Assembly: GCA_040905145.1 (NCBI GenBank)
Contig: JBBDSC010000201.1
Coordinates: 1 to 64,000, forward strand
Source: DATGMS01 sp040905145
Lineage (GTDB): Bacteria > Bacteroidota > Bacteroidia > Cytophagales > Cyclobacteriaceae
Direction of reading: 5' to 3'
Length of the DNA stretch: 64,000 bases
Part shown: positions 24,952 through 32,875 of the stretch, one piece after another
Numbering within the stretch: position 1 is the first letter of the stretch
Layout of the letters: every line of letters starts with the position of its first letter
The notes under the pieces: generated by a model
What the model saw: the letters and a program-made list of their open reading frames with translations, nothing else
Told to the model about the DNA's origin: nothing
Databases searched by the model: none
Position numbers and translations under genes: made by a program

Positions 24952-26742
24952 TTACATTCTTTCGGGGACATTGATACCCAATAATTTCATGCCTGATTGG
25001 ATGGTTTTGGCCACTTGGGCTGATAGGGATATCCTAAAAGCCTGTGCTTTTTTATCTGACTCATTAAAGATAGGGACTTCTGCGTAAAAACGGTTATATT
25101 CCTTGGCTAAATCAAACAAATATTGTGCAATAATGGCAGGGGAAAAATCTTCCCCAGCTTGTTTTATTTTTTTCCCGTAGTCGTTCAAAAGGATGATCAG
25201 CTCTTTTTCTGTTCCCTCAATTTGGGGGATTCCTGTAAAACCCGCCACGGTTAAATCCACGCCGATTTGATGGGCTTTTCTCAGGATAGAAGAAATCCGG
25301 GCATGGGAATATTGTATAAAAGGGCCTGTATTGCCCTGAAATTGTATAGATTCCTGAGGGTTAAAAAGCATTCTCTTTTTTGGATCCACCTTAAGTAGAA
25401 AGTATTTTAGAGCACCCAAACCCAAAGTTTCATAAAGTTCCTTAGCCTGTTCTTCATTGAATCCTTCTATTTTGCCCAATTCCTGGGTATGTGCGGCAGC
25501 GGTGTCTATCATTTCCTGCATCAGATCATCCGCATCTACCACGGTTCCTTCCCTGGATTTCATTTTGCCAGAAGGCAAATCCACCATTCCATAGGAAAGA
25601 TGGTATAACCCCTCCCCGTAGGGGCGGCCCAACTTTTTCAATATTTTGAAAAGTACCTCAAAATGATAATCCTGTTCGTTCCCCACCACATAAACAGAGC
25701 GGTCAATTTTAAAATCCTGATATTTTAGATCTGCTGTCCCCATGTCCTGCGTGATATAGACGGAGGTTCCATCCCTCCTTAATACCAATTTCTCCTCGAG
25801 TCCTTCTTCCTCCAGGTCCACCCATACTGATCCGTTTTCCTTTTTGAAAAAAGTCCATTTTTGTAAGCCCTCTTCCACAATGCTTTTTCCGAGTAGGTAA
25901 GTATCCGATTCATAGTAAAACTTATCAAACTCCACGCCCATTTTTTCATAGGTAGTGTCAAATCCCTCGTAGACCCACGAATTCATGGTTTTCCAGAGCT
26001 GGACCACCTCCGCATCACCGGCTTCCCATTTGAAAAGCATCTCCTGGGCTTCTTGAATCAGAGGTGCCGATTTTTTGGCATCTTCATCTGTATGGCCTTT
26101 TTCTACCAGTTCAGCAATTTGTTTTTTATAGGCCGAGTCAAAAAGGACATAATATTTCCCGACCAGATGGTCTCCTTTCAGACCGGAGGATTCAGGAGTT
26201 TCTCCTTTACCAAAATGTTGATAAGCGACCATGGACTTACAGATATGGATCCCTCTGTCATTGACCAAATTGGCCCTTATCACTTCATATCCATTGGCTT
26301 TGAGTATTTCAGAGATGGAATACCCGAGGAAATTATTCCTTAAATGGCCCAAGTGAAGCGGCTTATTGGTATTTGGGGAGCTGTATTCTACCATCACTTT
26401 CTGGCCGTTGGAAGGGAATTGCCCAAAATGTTCGTCCTGTACAATATTTTCAAAAATCTCCAACCATGAAAGTTCATCAACAGAAATATTAAGGAACCCT
26501 TTGACCACATTATAATCACTTATAACATCTGAGTGAGCTTTTATGAATTCTCCTATCCTGGCTCCACTTTCTTCAGGGGAAGCTTTGGTGACTTTCGAAT
26601 AGGGAAACATCACAAAAGTATAATTCCCTGCAAATTCTTTTCGTGTAGGTTGAAGGGACAAGGTGGATGTTTCAATTTGATGATCATATAGCTCCTCAAA
26701 GGCCTTACTGATCTCCTGTAATATTTGTTCCTGAATGATCAT
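24952..26742 (-). CDS. argS: Arginyl-tRNA synthetase
   Basis: This class I synthetase of 596 residues charges tRNA-Arg. The N-terminal Add-1 domain covers about 1-110. The HIGH-type motif is in NTNKPLHLGHLRNNFLG near residue 125. The catalytic core contains YVVGNEQDYHFEVLFKILKK, and the KMSKS position is occupied by KMKSREGTVVDADDL near 393. The C-terminal DALR anticodon domain contains FIQYSHARISSILRKAHQ and ends GINVPERM. Its neighbour on the same strand is arginase. Confidence 0.97.
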   Translation of the reverse strand: MIIQEQILQEISKAFEELYDHQIETSTLSLQPTRKEFAGNYTFVMFPYSKVTKASPEESGARIGEFIKAHSDVISDYNVVKGFLNISVDELSWLEIFENIVQDEHFGQFPSNGQKVMVEYSSPNTNKPLHLGHLRNNFLGYSISEILKANGYEVIRANLVNDRGIHICKSMVAYQHFGKGETPESSGLKGDHLVGKYYVLFDSAYKKQIAELVEKGHTDEDAKKSAPLIQEAQEMLFKWEAGDAEVVQLWKTMNSWVYEGFDTTYEKMGVEFDKFYYESDTYLLGKSIVEEGLQKWTFFKKENGSVWVDLEEEGLEEKLVLRRDGTSVYITQDMGTADLKYQDFKIDRSVYVVGNEQDYHFEVLFKILKKLGRPYGEGLYHLSYGMVDLPSGKMKSREGTVVDADDLMQEMIDTAAAHTQELGKIEGFNEEQAKELYETLGLGALKYFLLKVDPKKRMLFNPQESIQFQGNTGPFIQYSHARISSILRKAHQIGVDLTVAGFTGIPQIEGTEKELIILLNDYGKKIKQAGEDFSPAIIAQYLFDLAKEYNRFYAEVPIFNESDKKAQAFRISLSAQVAKTIQSGMKLLGINVPERM

Positions 26743-26830
26743 GTTGTTTATTAAAATCTGTTTTTAGTACCGAAAAACTCCAATTGGCAGTGGTGGGATT
26801 CCCATCTACCTACTGTTTTTCAGTCATTGA

Positions 26831-27781
26831 TCAAAAATTGGCCACCAAAGACTTGGTGGTGGATTCCAATATTTCAAAAGCATTTTCCGCCATTAAATTC
26901 TCGGTGTCCAGGGTAGGGTTCACTTCCACTATTTCCCAACAGCAGACTCTTCTATCTTTGATCAGTTCTGTGTTCAGTTGAATGGCTTCTTCTACCGTCA
27001 AACCTTCGGCAACGGGTGTTCCAGTACCCATGGAGATAGAACTGTCCAAGCTGTCCACGTCAAATGAGATGTAGATTTGGTCACAAGCTTTTAGGACTTC
27101 CAAAGCCTTTTTGGCAATAGGGGCTATCCCTTCTTTCCTTATTTCCTTAATGGTGAAATTTTTGATGCCATGTATTTCAATTAAATAATCTTCAGCTTCT
27201 TCGGTGTCCCTTACCGAGATATAGACGATATCTTCAGCTAAGATCTTAGATCCCTCTCCACCGATCTTTTTTATTTTATCCCAATAGGCGATAGCTTCCG
27301 TTCCGGGTTCATTGATTTGACAAATCTTATTATCGGTTCCGATGCACATGGCCAGGGGCATTCCATGGATATTCCCAGATGGAGTGGTGTAGGGAGTATG
27401 TAGGTCAGCATGGGCATCAATCCATATCACCCCCAGCCTTTTGTCTGGATCAGCAGCTTTTATGCCCATAATGGTGCCTGCTGCCGTGGAGTGATCTCCT
27501 GCCAGGACTATGGGGAATTTCTTTTTCAATCTTAATTTCTTGATGGTTTCACAGACATTATTCAATACCTGATACACGCCATCTATGTATTTTGCCTTGG
27601 GGAATTTATTCCCCTTCCAGAGGTAGTCATTGGTATCCGGAACATTAATGGGATTAAATTTGGAGAAAAAGTCCGATTTTTTATCCAAGCTGGCGACTTT
27701 CAGCGCATCAATCCCCAAGCTTGCGCCACGAGTTCCTGCTGCAATTTCAGACCGTACTTCCACTAATTTTATATTCCGCAT
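26831..27781 (-). CDS. rocF: Arginase (ureohydrolase family)
   Basis: This Mn-dependent hydrolase of 316 residues would split arginine into ornithine and urea. Metal ligands are visible in GDHSTAAG, WIDAHADLHTP and SFDVDSLDSSISMGTGTPV. The N-terminus VRSEIAAGTRGASLGIDAL is that of arginases, not agmatinases. With speA nearby the cell has two routes out of arginine. A TATTTTTG promoter box lies 51 bp upstream of the start. Confidence 0.92.
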   Translation of the reverse strand: MRNIKLVEVRSEIAAGTRGASLGIDALKVASLDKKSDFFSKFNPINVPDTNDYLWKGNKFPKAKYIDGVYQVLNNVCETIKKLRLKKKFPIVLAGDHSTAAGTIMGIKAADPDKRLGVIWIDAHADLHTPYTTPSGNIHGMPLAMCIGTDNKICQINEPGTEAIAYWDKIKKIGGEGSKILAEDIVYISVRDTEEAEDYLIEIHGIKNFTIKEIRKEGIAPIAKKALEVLKACDQIYISFDVDSLDSSISMGTGTPVAEGLTVEEAIQLNTELIKDRRVCCWEIVEVNPTLDTENLMAENAFEILESTTKSLVANF

Positions 27782-27831
27782 TTCTCTTTGCTTTTATGCC
27801 GGTGCTTGAAGGTATCCTCCTTTACCAGACC

Positions 27832-27860
27832 CAAAAATAGGGTTTAAAACTTAATGCAAA
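27832..27860 (-). promoter_or_regulatory. Candidate promoter of the arginase gene
   Basis: On the minus strand TTTG (27857-27860) and TATTTTTG (27832-27839) are separated by 17 nt. The -7 box is a full match to TAnnTTTG; the spacing is slightly short. Confidence 0.45.
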
Positions 27861-27968
27861 ATTAGGGAAATTTAATGGTAATTCCTTTTTTAGGAGTAGG
27901 AAGGGAGTACCCATTTCCTGAGGCTTCCAGATAGCTGTTATTGAACTTGATTACCATCTGTTAAATAT

Positions 27969-27996
27969 AAAAAAAAATTTCACAAAACGTGAAATT
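27969..27996 (-). terminator. Minus-strand intrinsic terminator
   Basis: AATTTCAC and GTGAAATT form an 8-bp stem with a 5-nt loop, followed on the minus strand by nine T. It would stop transcripts coming from the tolC/IS110 remnant side. The rest of 27782-28089 holds only the arginase promoter. Confidence 0.65.
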
Positions 27997-28089
27997 CAAA
28001 ATCATTAAATTTATTGCTGTGATACTGTTTTCAGATTAAGGGAATGAAGCAGTACATTTTCTGCCAAAGCCAGAAGCAAATACTCAATA

Positions 28090-28395
28090 TCATTGCCATC
28101 CCCCGCCAAGGACCCGGTAGAGTTCAATGTCGGAAACGAGAATTTCCATGCGGGTGGATACCAGCTCGAGTTCCGTATCCAGAGCATTGCTTTGGGCGGT
28201 GATCACTTCCAGGTAGTTGGCAAGGCCACTTTTGAACAAAAGGTCGGCATTTTGTACCGCAGTTTGCGCATTGGCCAATCGCATTTCGGCGATCTCAAAC
28301 TCTTCCAGTAATTTCTGGATACGGACTAGCTCATTGGACACTTCCGTCACCGCGTTCAGCACATTTTCCCGAAAAGCAAGTATTGGTACGAACAA
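28090..28395 (-). pseudogene. C-terminal remnant of a TolC/CusC-type outer-membrane efflux protein
   Basis: The 101 residues match the last quarter of NodT/CusC-family factors. The coiled-coil end is ENVLNAVTEVSNELVRIQKL, the signature is FKSGLANYLEVITAQSNALD, and the typical terminus is ELYRVLGGGWQ. Full proteins are about 450 residues, with a lipoprotein signal that is missing here. Upstream, an IS110 transposase fragment begins within 30 bp, so an insertion followed by deletion removed the front of the gene. RND pump partner genes are not in the window. Confidence 0.8.
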
Positions 28396-28422
28396 GGCTT
28401 GCCAATAACTCCCGGTGCTCTC

Positions 28423-28623
28423 TCATGCGACTGTAGTGATGCCGCTTTCCTTTAACCATCTACATAGTTCATGCAGCTCGTGGGTATAACAGCCGAACTC
28501 CCTTACATCATCCCGTTGCTGTTCCATAGCTACAAAATATGATTTGCTGCCTACATCTATCCCGGCAGCATTTGGGTTGATGACCTGCATCTTCTCAAAA
28601 TCCTTTAAAATACGTTTGTTCAT
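28423..28623 (-). pseudogene. IS110-family transposase N-terminal fragment
   Basis: The 66 residues include the start of the DEDD catalytic domain, AAGIDVGSKSYFVAMEQQ, and the conserved HELCRWLKESGITTVA. It stops where full proteins continue MESTGxYW. About 270 residues, including the C-terminal serine domain, are absent. The break lies close to the tolC remnant, so a single deletion joined them. Confidence 0.85.
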
Positions 28624-28800
28624 AATCTTTAATGATTTAGTACAGTATTCAACAGGTGGGACTGAAAATTCAAAGTATTCTATACGGGATATCCTGAACC
28701 GGATTCACCAGCCATTGTTGCAGATGTTCCAGAACGGGGAACTTTTCCACCCAACCAGCATCGAACTCGAACTCTATGGTATCATTTTTACAAACGGTCT
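28423..28800 (-). mobile_element. Relict IS110 element, transposase start plus upstream end
   Basis: This comprises the transposase fragment and the roughly 175-bp non-coding stretch upstream of its start. IS110-group elements keep their guide (bridge) RNA in a non-coding end, so this flank may hold the remains of it. The outer boundary is not defined because IS110 elements lack terminal inverted repeats. Confidence 0.45.
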
Positions 28801-28938
28801 TTGATGAATGCGGTATCCAAATTTACAAAAAAAAGTTATTATAACTTTGTTATGCCCTTTTTTGGCATAGGGGGAATCGAACTCAAGTTAATAATCCACT
28901 GTTTTAATTCAATTGCAATTGGAGGAATCCCAAATAAT

Positions 28939-28959
28939 ACCCTATAAATATTATAGGGT
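28939..28959. promoter_or_regulatory. 21-bp perfect palindrome upstream of the TSUP gene
   Basis: ACCCTATAA and TTATAGGGT are perfect 9-bp arms around a 3-bp centre, 67 bp before the TSUP start. The dyad symmetry and position suggest a dimeric regulator site rather than a terminator, as no T-tract follows. No regulator gene is adjacent. The remainder of 28801-29025 shows only a short ATGCC/GGCAT hairpin. Confidence 0.5.
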
Positions 28960-29025
28960 TTATTGGTCAATTGGATTTTTAGCTCTACTTTTGGGCATCT
29001 GATTGCAAGGCGAAAATGAAGTTCC

Positions 29026-29895
29026 ATGGAAAAAATGATTTTGATAATGAAAGAAAAGCCGCTTTGGCTATTTTATGGTGTCATTGGATTATGTATTCTA
29101 GGCTTTATTATAAGTCAGGCATTTTTTAACGTAGAAGCTATTTTGCCGGGAGAATATGAGATGTTTTTTTGGTTTTTATTGGTGGGTCTTGTTGCCCAAA
29201 CTATTGATGGTGCCCTCGGCATGGCCTATGGGATTACCTCCAATTCGATTTTATTGGGGATTGGAATTCCACCGGCCTCGGCCAGTGCCTGGGTTCATTT
29301 GGCTCAGGTATTTACCTCTTTGGCATCAGGGATCTCCCACTGGTCTTTGGGCAATGTAAAGTGGGACCTGGCAAAAAAATTATTGATCCCAGGGGTATTG
29401 GGAGCTGTTGTCGGAGCTTATTTTCTTTCCAGCATTGATGGGGAACAGATAAAGCCCTATGTCGCCGCTTATCTTTTCATCATGGGGATTGTAATCCTTC
29501 AGAAAGTGATCAAAAAGAAACGTGCTAAAATTAATCCTGAAGATAAAAGCATTCCTTATTTAGCATTGGTAGGTGGATTCGCCGATACCACCGGTGGAGG
29601 GGGATGGGGCCCTATCGTCAATTCCACTTTGATGAGCAAAGGGCAAACTCCCAGATATGCCATAGGTACGGTTAATTTCGTGGAATTTTTTATAGCAGTT
29701 GCCGGAGCAGGTACATTCTTTCTGTTTTTGGATGAAATCAGTTGGGCCGCCGTATTGGGTTTAATCTTGGGAGGCGTCATAGCTGCTCCATTTGCAGCAG
29801 TGGTTTGCAACAAGGTCAAACCCCAATCCATAATGATTATTGTAGGAATATTGATCATGGTATTGAGTATCAGGACTTTTTACCTGTCTTTTTAG
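29026..29895 (+). CDS. TSUP-family (TauE/SafE) sulfite/anion exporter
   Basis: This membrane protein of 289 residues has about eight helices in two homologous halves. Signatures are GLVAQTIDGALGMAYGITS in the first half and GGFADTTGGGGWGPIVNSTL in the second. TSUP proteins move sulfite, sulfonates or sulfoacetate, usually outward. Lying 3 kb before a six-sulfatase cluster, it could handle sulfur released from polysaccharides, but it is not in the same transcript. ATG 29026 and an ATG at codon 4 are both possible. Confidence 0.88.
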   Translation: MEKMILIMKEKPLWLFYGVIGLCILGFIISQAFFNVEAILPGEYEMFFWFLLVGLVAQTIDGALGMAYGITSNSILLGIGIPPASASAWVHLAQVFTSLASGISHWSLGNVKWDLAKKLLIPGVLGAVVGAYFLSSIDGEQIKPYVAAYLFIMGIVILQKVIKKKRAKINPEDKSIPYLALVGGFADTTGGGGWGPIVNSTLMSKGQTPRYAIGTVNFVEFFIAVAGAGTFFLFLDEISWAAVLGLILGGVIAAPFAAVVCNKVKPQSIMIIVGILIMVLSIRTFYLSF

Positions 29896-29909
29896 GTTTA
29901 AATCACAAA

Positions 29910-30038
29910 ACCCAAAATTCAAATACCAAATAAGTTCCAAATCCGAAATTCAAAGTTCCAAACCGGTAACAATTTTAATCGCAGGTTTTGAATTTTATAT
30001 TTTGGTCATTGTTTGTTTTTTATTGTCATTTGGAACTT
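29910..30038. repeat. Intergenic word repeat (CAAATACCAAA / GTTCCAAA type)
   Basis: Words such as AAATTCAAATACCAAA, AGTTCCAAATCC and AAATTCAAAGTTCCAAACC on the left are answered on the right by GGTTTTGAATTTTA, TTTTGGTCATTG and CATTTGGAACTT. The result is a large imperfect hairpin after the TSUP gene. Apart from this and a promoter box at 30218, the spacer 29896-30297 has no gene. Confidence 0.5.
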
Positions 30039-30217
30039 CTTCGGGATGTCAGAAAAATCAGCCAAACCCCAATTAATGGGTTGCCAACCAGATACGGGTT
30101 TTGTTATATGATAGTCCTGAGTTGACTGACACTAGATACTAATCTTAATTCTTAAAAAAAAACGACAACATACCCCATCAAATCTATAGAGTATGAATAT
30201 TGATGGGAAAAAAGTGT

Positions 30218-30225
30218 TACCTTTG
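30218..30225 (+). promoter_or_regulatory. Candidate -7 box
   Basis: TACCTTTG is a full TAnnTTTG match 72 bp before the 30298 gene. A TTG is found 15 nt upstream rather than the ideal 19. Confidence 0.4.
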
Positions 30226-30297
30226 AAATATTATTGGTTACTGACTTCGCAGTTGTTGACTAATTTTAAAGAATAGGGGAGAGAACAAAAAAACATC

Positions 30298-30774
30298 ATG
30301 TCCATAACCGCGTCACCATACATAGAAAATGCTTCCTCAGAGGAGAATTTCACATTTCGATCTGTTTCAAGAAATGAAAGAATTGATACGAATTCAATAA
30401 GCTTACTGGATTGGATCAGTCAAAATGAAAATATTTACGTTAAGGACCATGCTGTGTCCAGCCTCGATTCAAAGGGTCTTAAGGAAATCCATTTTAGCTT
30501 ATCCGGTAAATTGGCAGGATTTTATCCGCTTTTAAGAGGAATTGCAGGCTCTGGTCAGCCCCAATCCCTATTGCTGAATGCCAACCATGAAGAGAGAAAT
30601 TTCACTTTACAATTTGATGCCTCATCTGAAGGGGAAGCAAAGAAATACCTATCAAAGGTTTTGAACATCATAGAGGATGAAGCCCGGTTTAAACAGGTAC
30701 TAAGAAAAGTAATTGCAAATCAGGAAAAATTCAAATTGGAAGAAAAGCTTCTTTTCAAAGAATTGTCTACATAG
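30298..30774 (+). CDS. Hypothetical cytoplasmic protein
   Basis: This 158-residue protein has no signal peptide or membrane segment and I do not recognise its family. It is serine/asparagine-rich in the N-terminal third. A hydrophobic GLKEIHFSLSGKLAGFYPLL block follows, and two long charged helices make up the C-terminal end (KYLSKVLNIIEDEARFKQVL). It has its own promoter box and terminator, so it is a single-gene unit between the TSUP and speA genes. Nothing links it to arginine metabolism except location. Confidence 0.72.
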   Translation: MSITASPYIENASSEENFTFRSVSRNERIDTNSISLLDWISQNENIYVKDHAVSSLDSKGLKEIHFSLSGKLAGFYPLLRGIAGSGQPQSLLLNANHEERNFTLQFDASSEGEAKKYLSKVLNIIEDEARFKQVLRKVIANQEKFKLEEKLLFKELST

Positions 30775-30790
30775 CCTGAATTTACACCAT

Positions 30791-30833
30791 AAATCAAAAA
30801 GACTTCCTTACTAAAAGGAAGTCTTTTTGATTT
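30791..30833. terminator. Strong bidirectional terminator
   Basis: Perfect 19-bp arms (30791-30809 and 30815-30833, core AAGACTTCC/GGAAGTCTT) with a 5-nt loop are flanked by A-runs and T-runs on either side. It terminates the 30298 gene. Confidence 0.88.
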
Positions 30834-30895
30834 ATCAATAATAAATGTAAATTTTGGACTTTCAACTTTTGTGAAAACTGATCCAGCTACTGATA

Positions 30896-32290
30896 ATGAA
30901 TAAATACATTGATTTAATCCAGCAGACTTTTGATTTTCCTACGAAGGAATTAAAAGTAGAAAATAATGAATTGTATTTCAATGGGGTTAATATGATGGAA
31001 ATCATCGATACTTATGGTACGCCCCTGAAGTTGACGTATTTGCCCAAGATTAGTGAAAGTATTCAAAATGCCAAAACCTATTTCAATAATGCCATCCAGG
31101 CGCATGATTATAAAGGTAGTTATACTTATTGTTACTGTACCAAATCTTCTCATTTCAGCTTTGTATTGGATGAAGCTTTGAACAACGACATCCATATAGA
31201 AACCTCCTCTACCTTTGATATTCCCTTGGTCCGAAAGCTCTACGAAAAAGGTAAAATATCCAAGCAGACCTATATTGTCTGCAATGGATTTAAAAGAGAA
31301 TTGTACAAGCAGAATATTACAGATTTATTGAATGATGGATTTGTGAACTGTATACCTATATTGGATAACCTTACCGAAATAGATTATTATTTGGAGCATG
31401 TTAAAGGGCCTTTTCAGGTAGGTATTAGGATTGCCTCCGATGAGGAGCCGACATTTGGCTTTTACACTTCAAGATTGGGGGTGAGGTATAGGGATATCAT
31501 TGATCTGTACATGACAAAGATCAAGGATAATCCCAAAGTAAGCATGAAAATGCTCCATTTTTTTATTAATTCCGGTATCCGGGATACGGCCTACTATTGG
31601 TCAGAGTTGACGAGGTTTATTCAAAAATACGTGGACTTAAAGAAGGAATGTCCTGAATTGGACACCATGGATATTGGAGGGGGATGGCCGATCAAGACCA
31701 ATGTGTTCTTTGATTACGATTATCAGTACATGGCGGATCAGATCATCAAAAACATTAAATGGATGTGTGCCAAGAACCATACGGTAGAACCTGACATCTT
31801 TACGGAATTCGGGAGTTATACTGTTGGAGAAAGTGGGGCAGTGCTTTATTCGGTGCTTGGCGAAAAACTCCAGAATGACAAAGAGCTTTGGTATATGATC
31901 GATGGTTCCTTTATTACCCAATTGCCGGACAGCTGGGGGTTGAACCAGAAGTATATCATGCTGGCAATAAACAACTGGAATGAAGAATACCATAATATTT
32001 CCCTCGGCGGGCTCACCTGCGATAGCATGGATTATTATAACTCAGAAGCCCATCAATTCAATATTTATTTGCCTAAAATAGAGGAGACTAAAAAGCAATA
32101 TATAGGTTTCTTTCATACAGGGGCTTATCAGGAATCCATAGGAGGCTATGGAGGGATCCAACATTGCCTGATCCCCGCCCCCAAACATATCATTATTGAT
32201 AGAAATAAAGACGGGTCAATTTGCCATAGGGTTTTTGCACCGGAACAGTCCAAGGAGAATATGTTGAAAATTTTGGGATACGATGATTAG
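30896..32290 (+). CDS. speA: Arginine decarboxylase, short Bacteroidota type
   Basis: This is a fold-type III PLP decarboxylase of 464 residues. The cofactor lysine is in TYCYCTKSSHFSFVLDE near residue 82. HIETSSTFDIPLVRKL and the glycine-rich GGGWPIKTNVFFDY follow. The C-terminal barrel has FHTGAYQESIGGYGGIQHCL, which includes a catalytic region with a substrate-site Asp in IDGSF. Bacteroidota call this group arginine decarboxylase; it makes agmatine for polyamine synthesis. It is shorter than E. coli SpeA, and exact substrate use is by family analogy. Confidence 0.88.
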   Translation: MNKYIDLIQQTFDFPTKELKVENNELYFNGVNMMEIIDTYGTPLKLTYLPKISESIQNAKTYFNNAIQAHDYKGSYTYCYCTKSSHFSFVLDEALNNDIHIETSSTFDIPLVRKLYEKGKISKQTYIVCNGFKRELYKQNITDLLNDGFVNCIPILDNLTEIDYYLEHVKGPFQVGIRIASDEEPTFGFYTSRLGVRYRDIIDLYMTKIKDNPKVSMKMLHFFINSGIRDTAYYWSELTRFIQKYVDLKKECPELDTMDIGGGWPIKTNVFFDYDYQYMADQIIKNIKWMCAKNHTVEPDIFTEFGSYTVGESGAVLYSVLGEKLQNDKELWYMIDGSFITQLPDSWGLNQKYIMLAINNWNEEYHNISLGGLTCDSMDYYNSEAHQFNIYLPKIEETKKQYIGFFHTGAYQESIGGYGGIQHCLIPAPKHIIIDRNKDGSICHRVFAPEQSKENMLKILGYDD

Positions 32291-32875
32291 TGGGCAAAGA
32301 ATATTGAAGCTGTAAGAAAAGACCGAAGGAATTATGAATTATGAGTTAAGAATTATTATAATTTCTAATTCATCATTAATAATTTCATGAATTGTGAATT
32401 TTACCCGATTTTGATCCGCTGTAGATCAAGTCGACGACTTGATTTTACTGGATTTGGGTAATACGAAAAAGATCGCTTAGAAGAATCCGTGGACAGTAAG
32501 GTATTATTAACCTGGGGCAGGATAGTGCAGGATGCAAAAAAGATTTGAATAGCCTTAATTCATAGAATGTTTTGTCATTAATGAGAATGATTTAAAACAA
32601 CCAAAAACTTTTGACTTGGTTACCAAGGTATATCACTTCACGGAACTACACGAATTTGAATTCCCAAAGATAGAGGTTGAGCATACATGACTTTTAAAAG
32701 TGTGGGATGGAAGTTTGGAGGATGATTATGATAAGCACCTCAATTCTCATTACCTTTCAATCCATTGTTAATCCTTAAATAGCGGAGCGCAAAGAGAAAT
32801 TGCGGGGGTTGCGGTGTTACCGTGGTGTGAATTTTTGCGATCATGGTGTTTGCTTATGTTAATTAAAATTTAACT
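32291..32875. other. 585-bp spacer with word repeat and a short ORF remnant
   Basis: 32329-32402 is an imperfect inverted word repeat (ATTATGAATTATGAGTTAAG against CTAATTCATCATTAATAATT). At about 32550-32690 an open plus-strand stretch reads NENDLKQPKTFDLVTKVYHF and TELHEFEFPKIEVEHT, then stops. It looks like a protein fragment, not a spacer, but I cannot name the family with confidence. No complete gene is visible. Confidence 0.45.
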
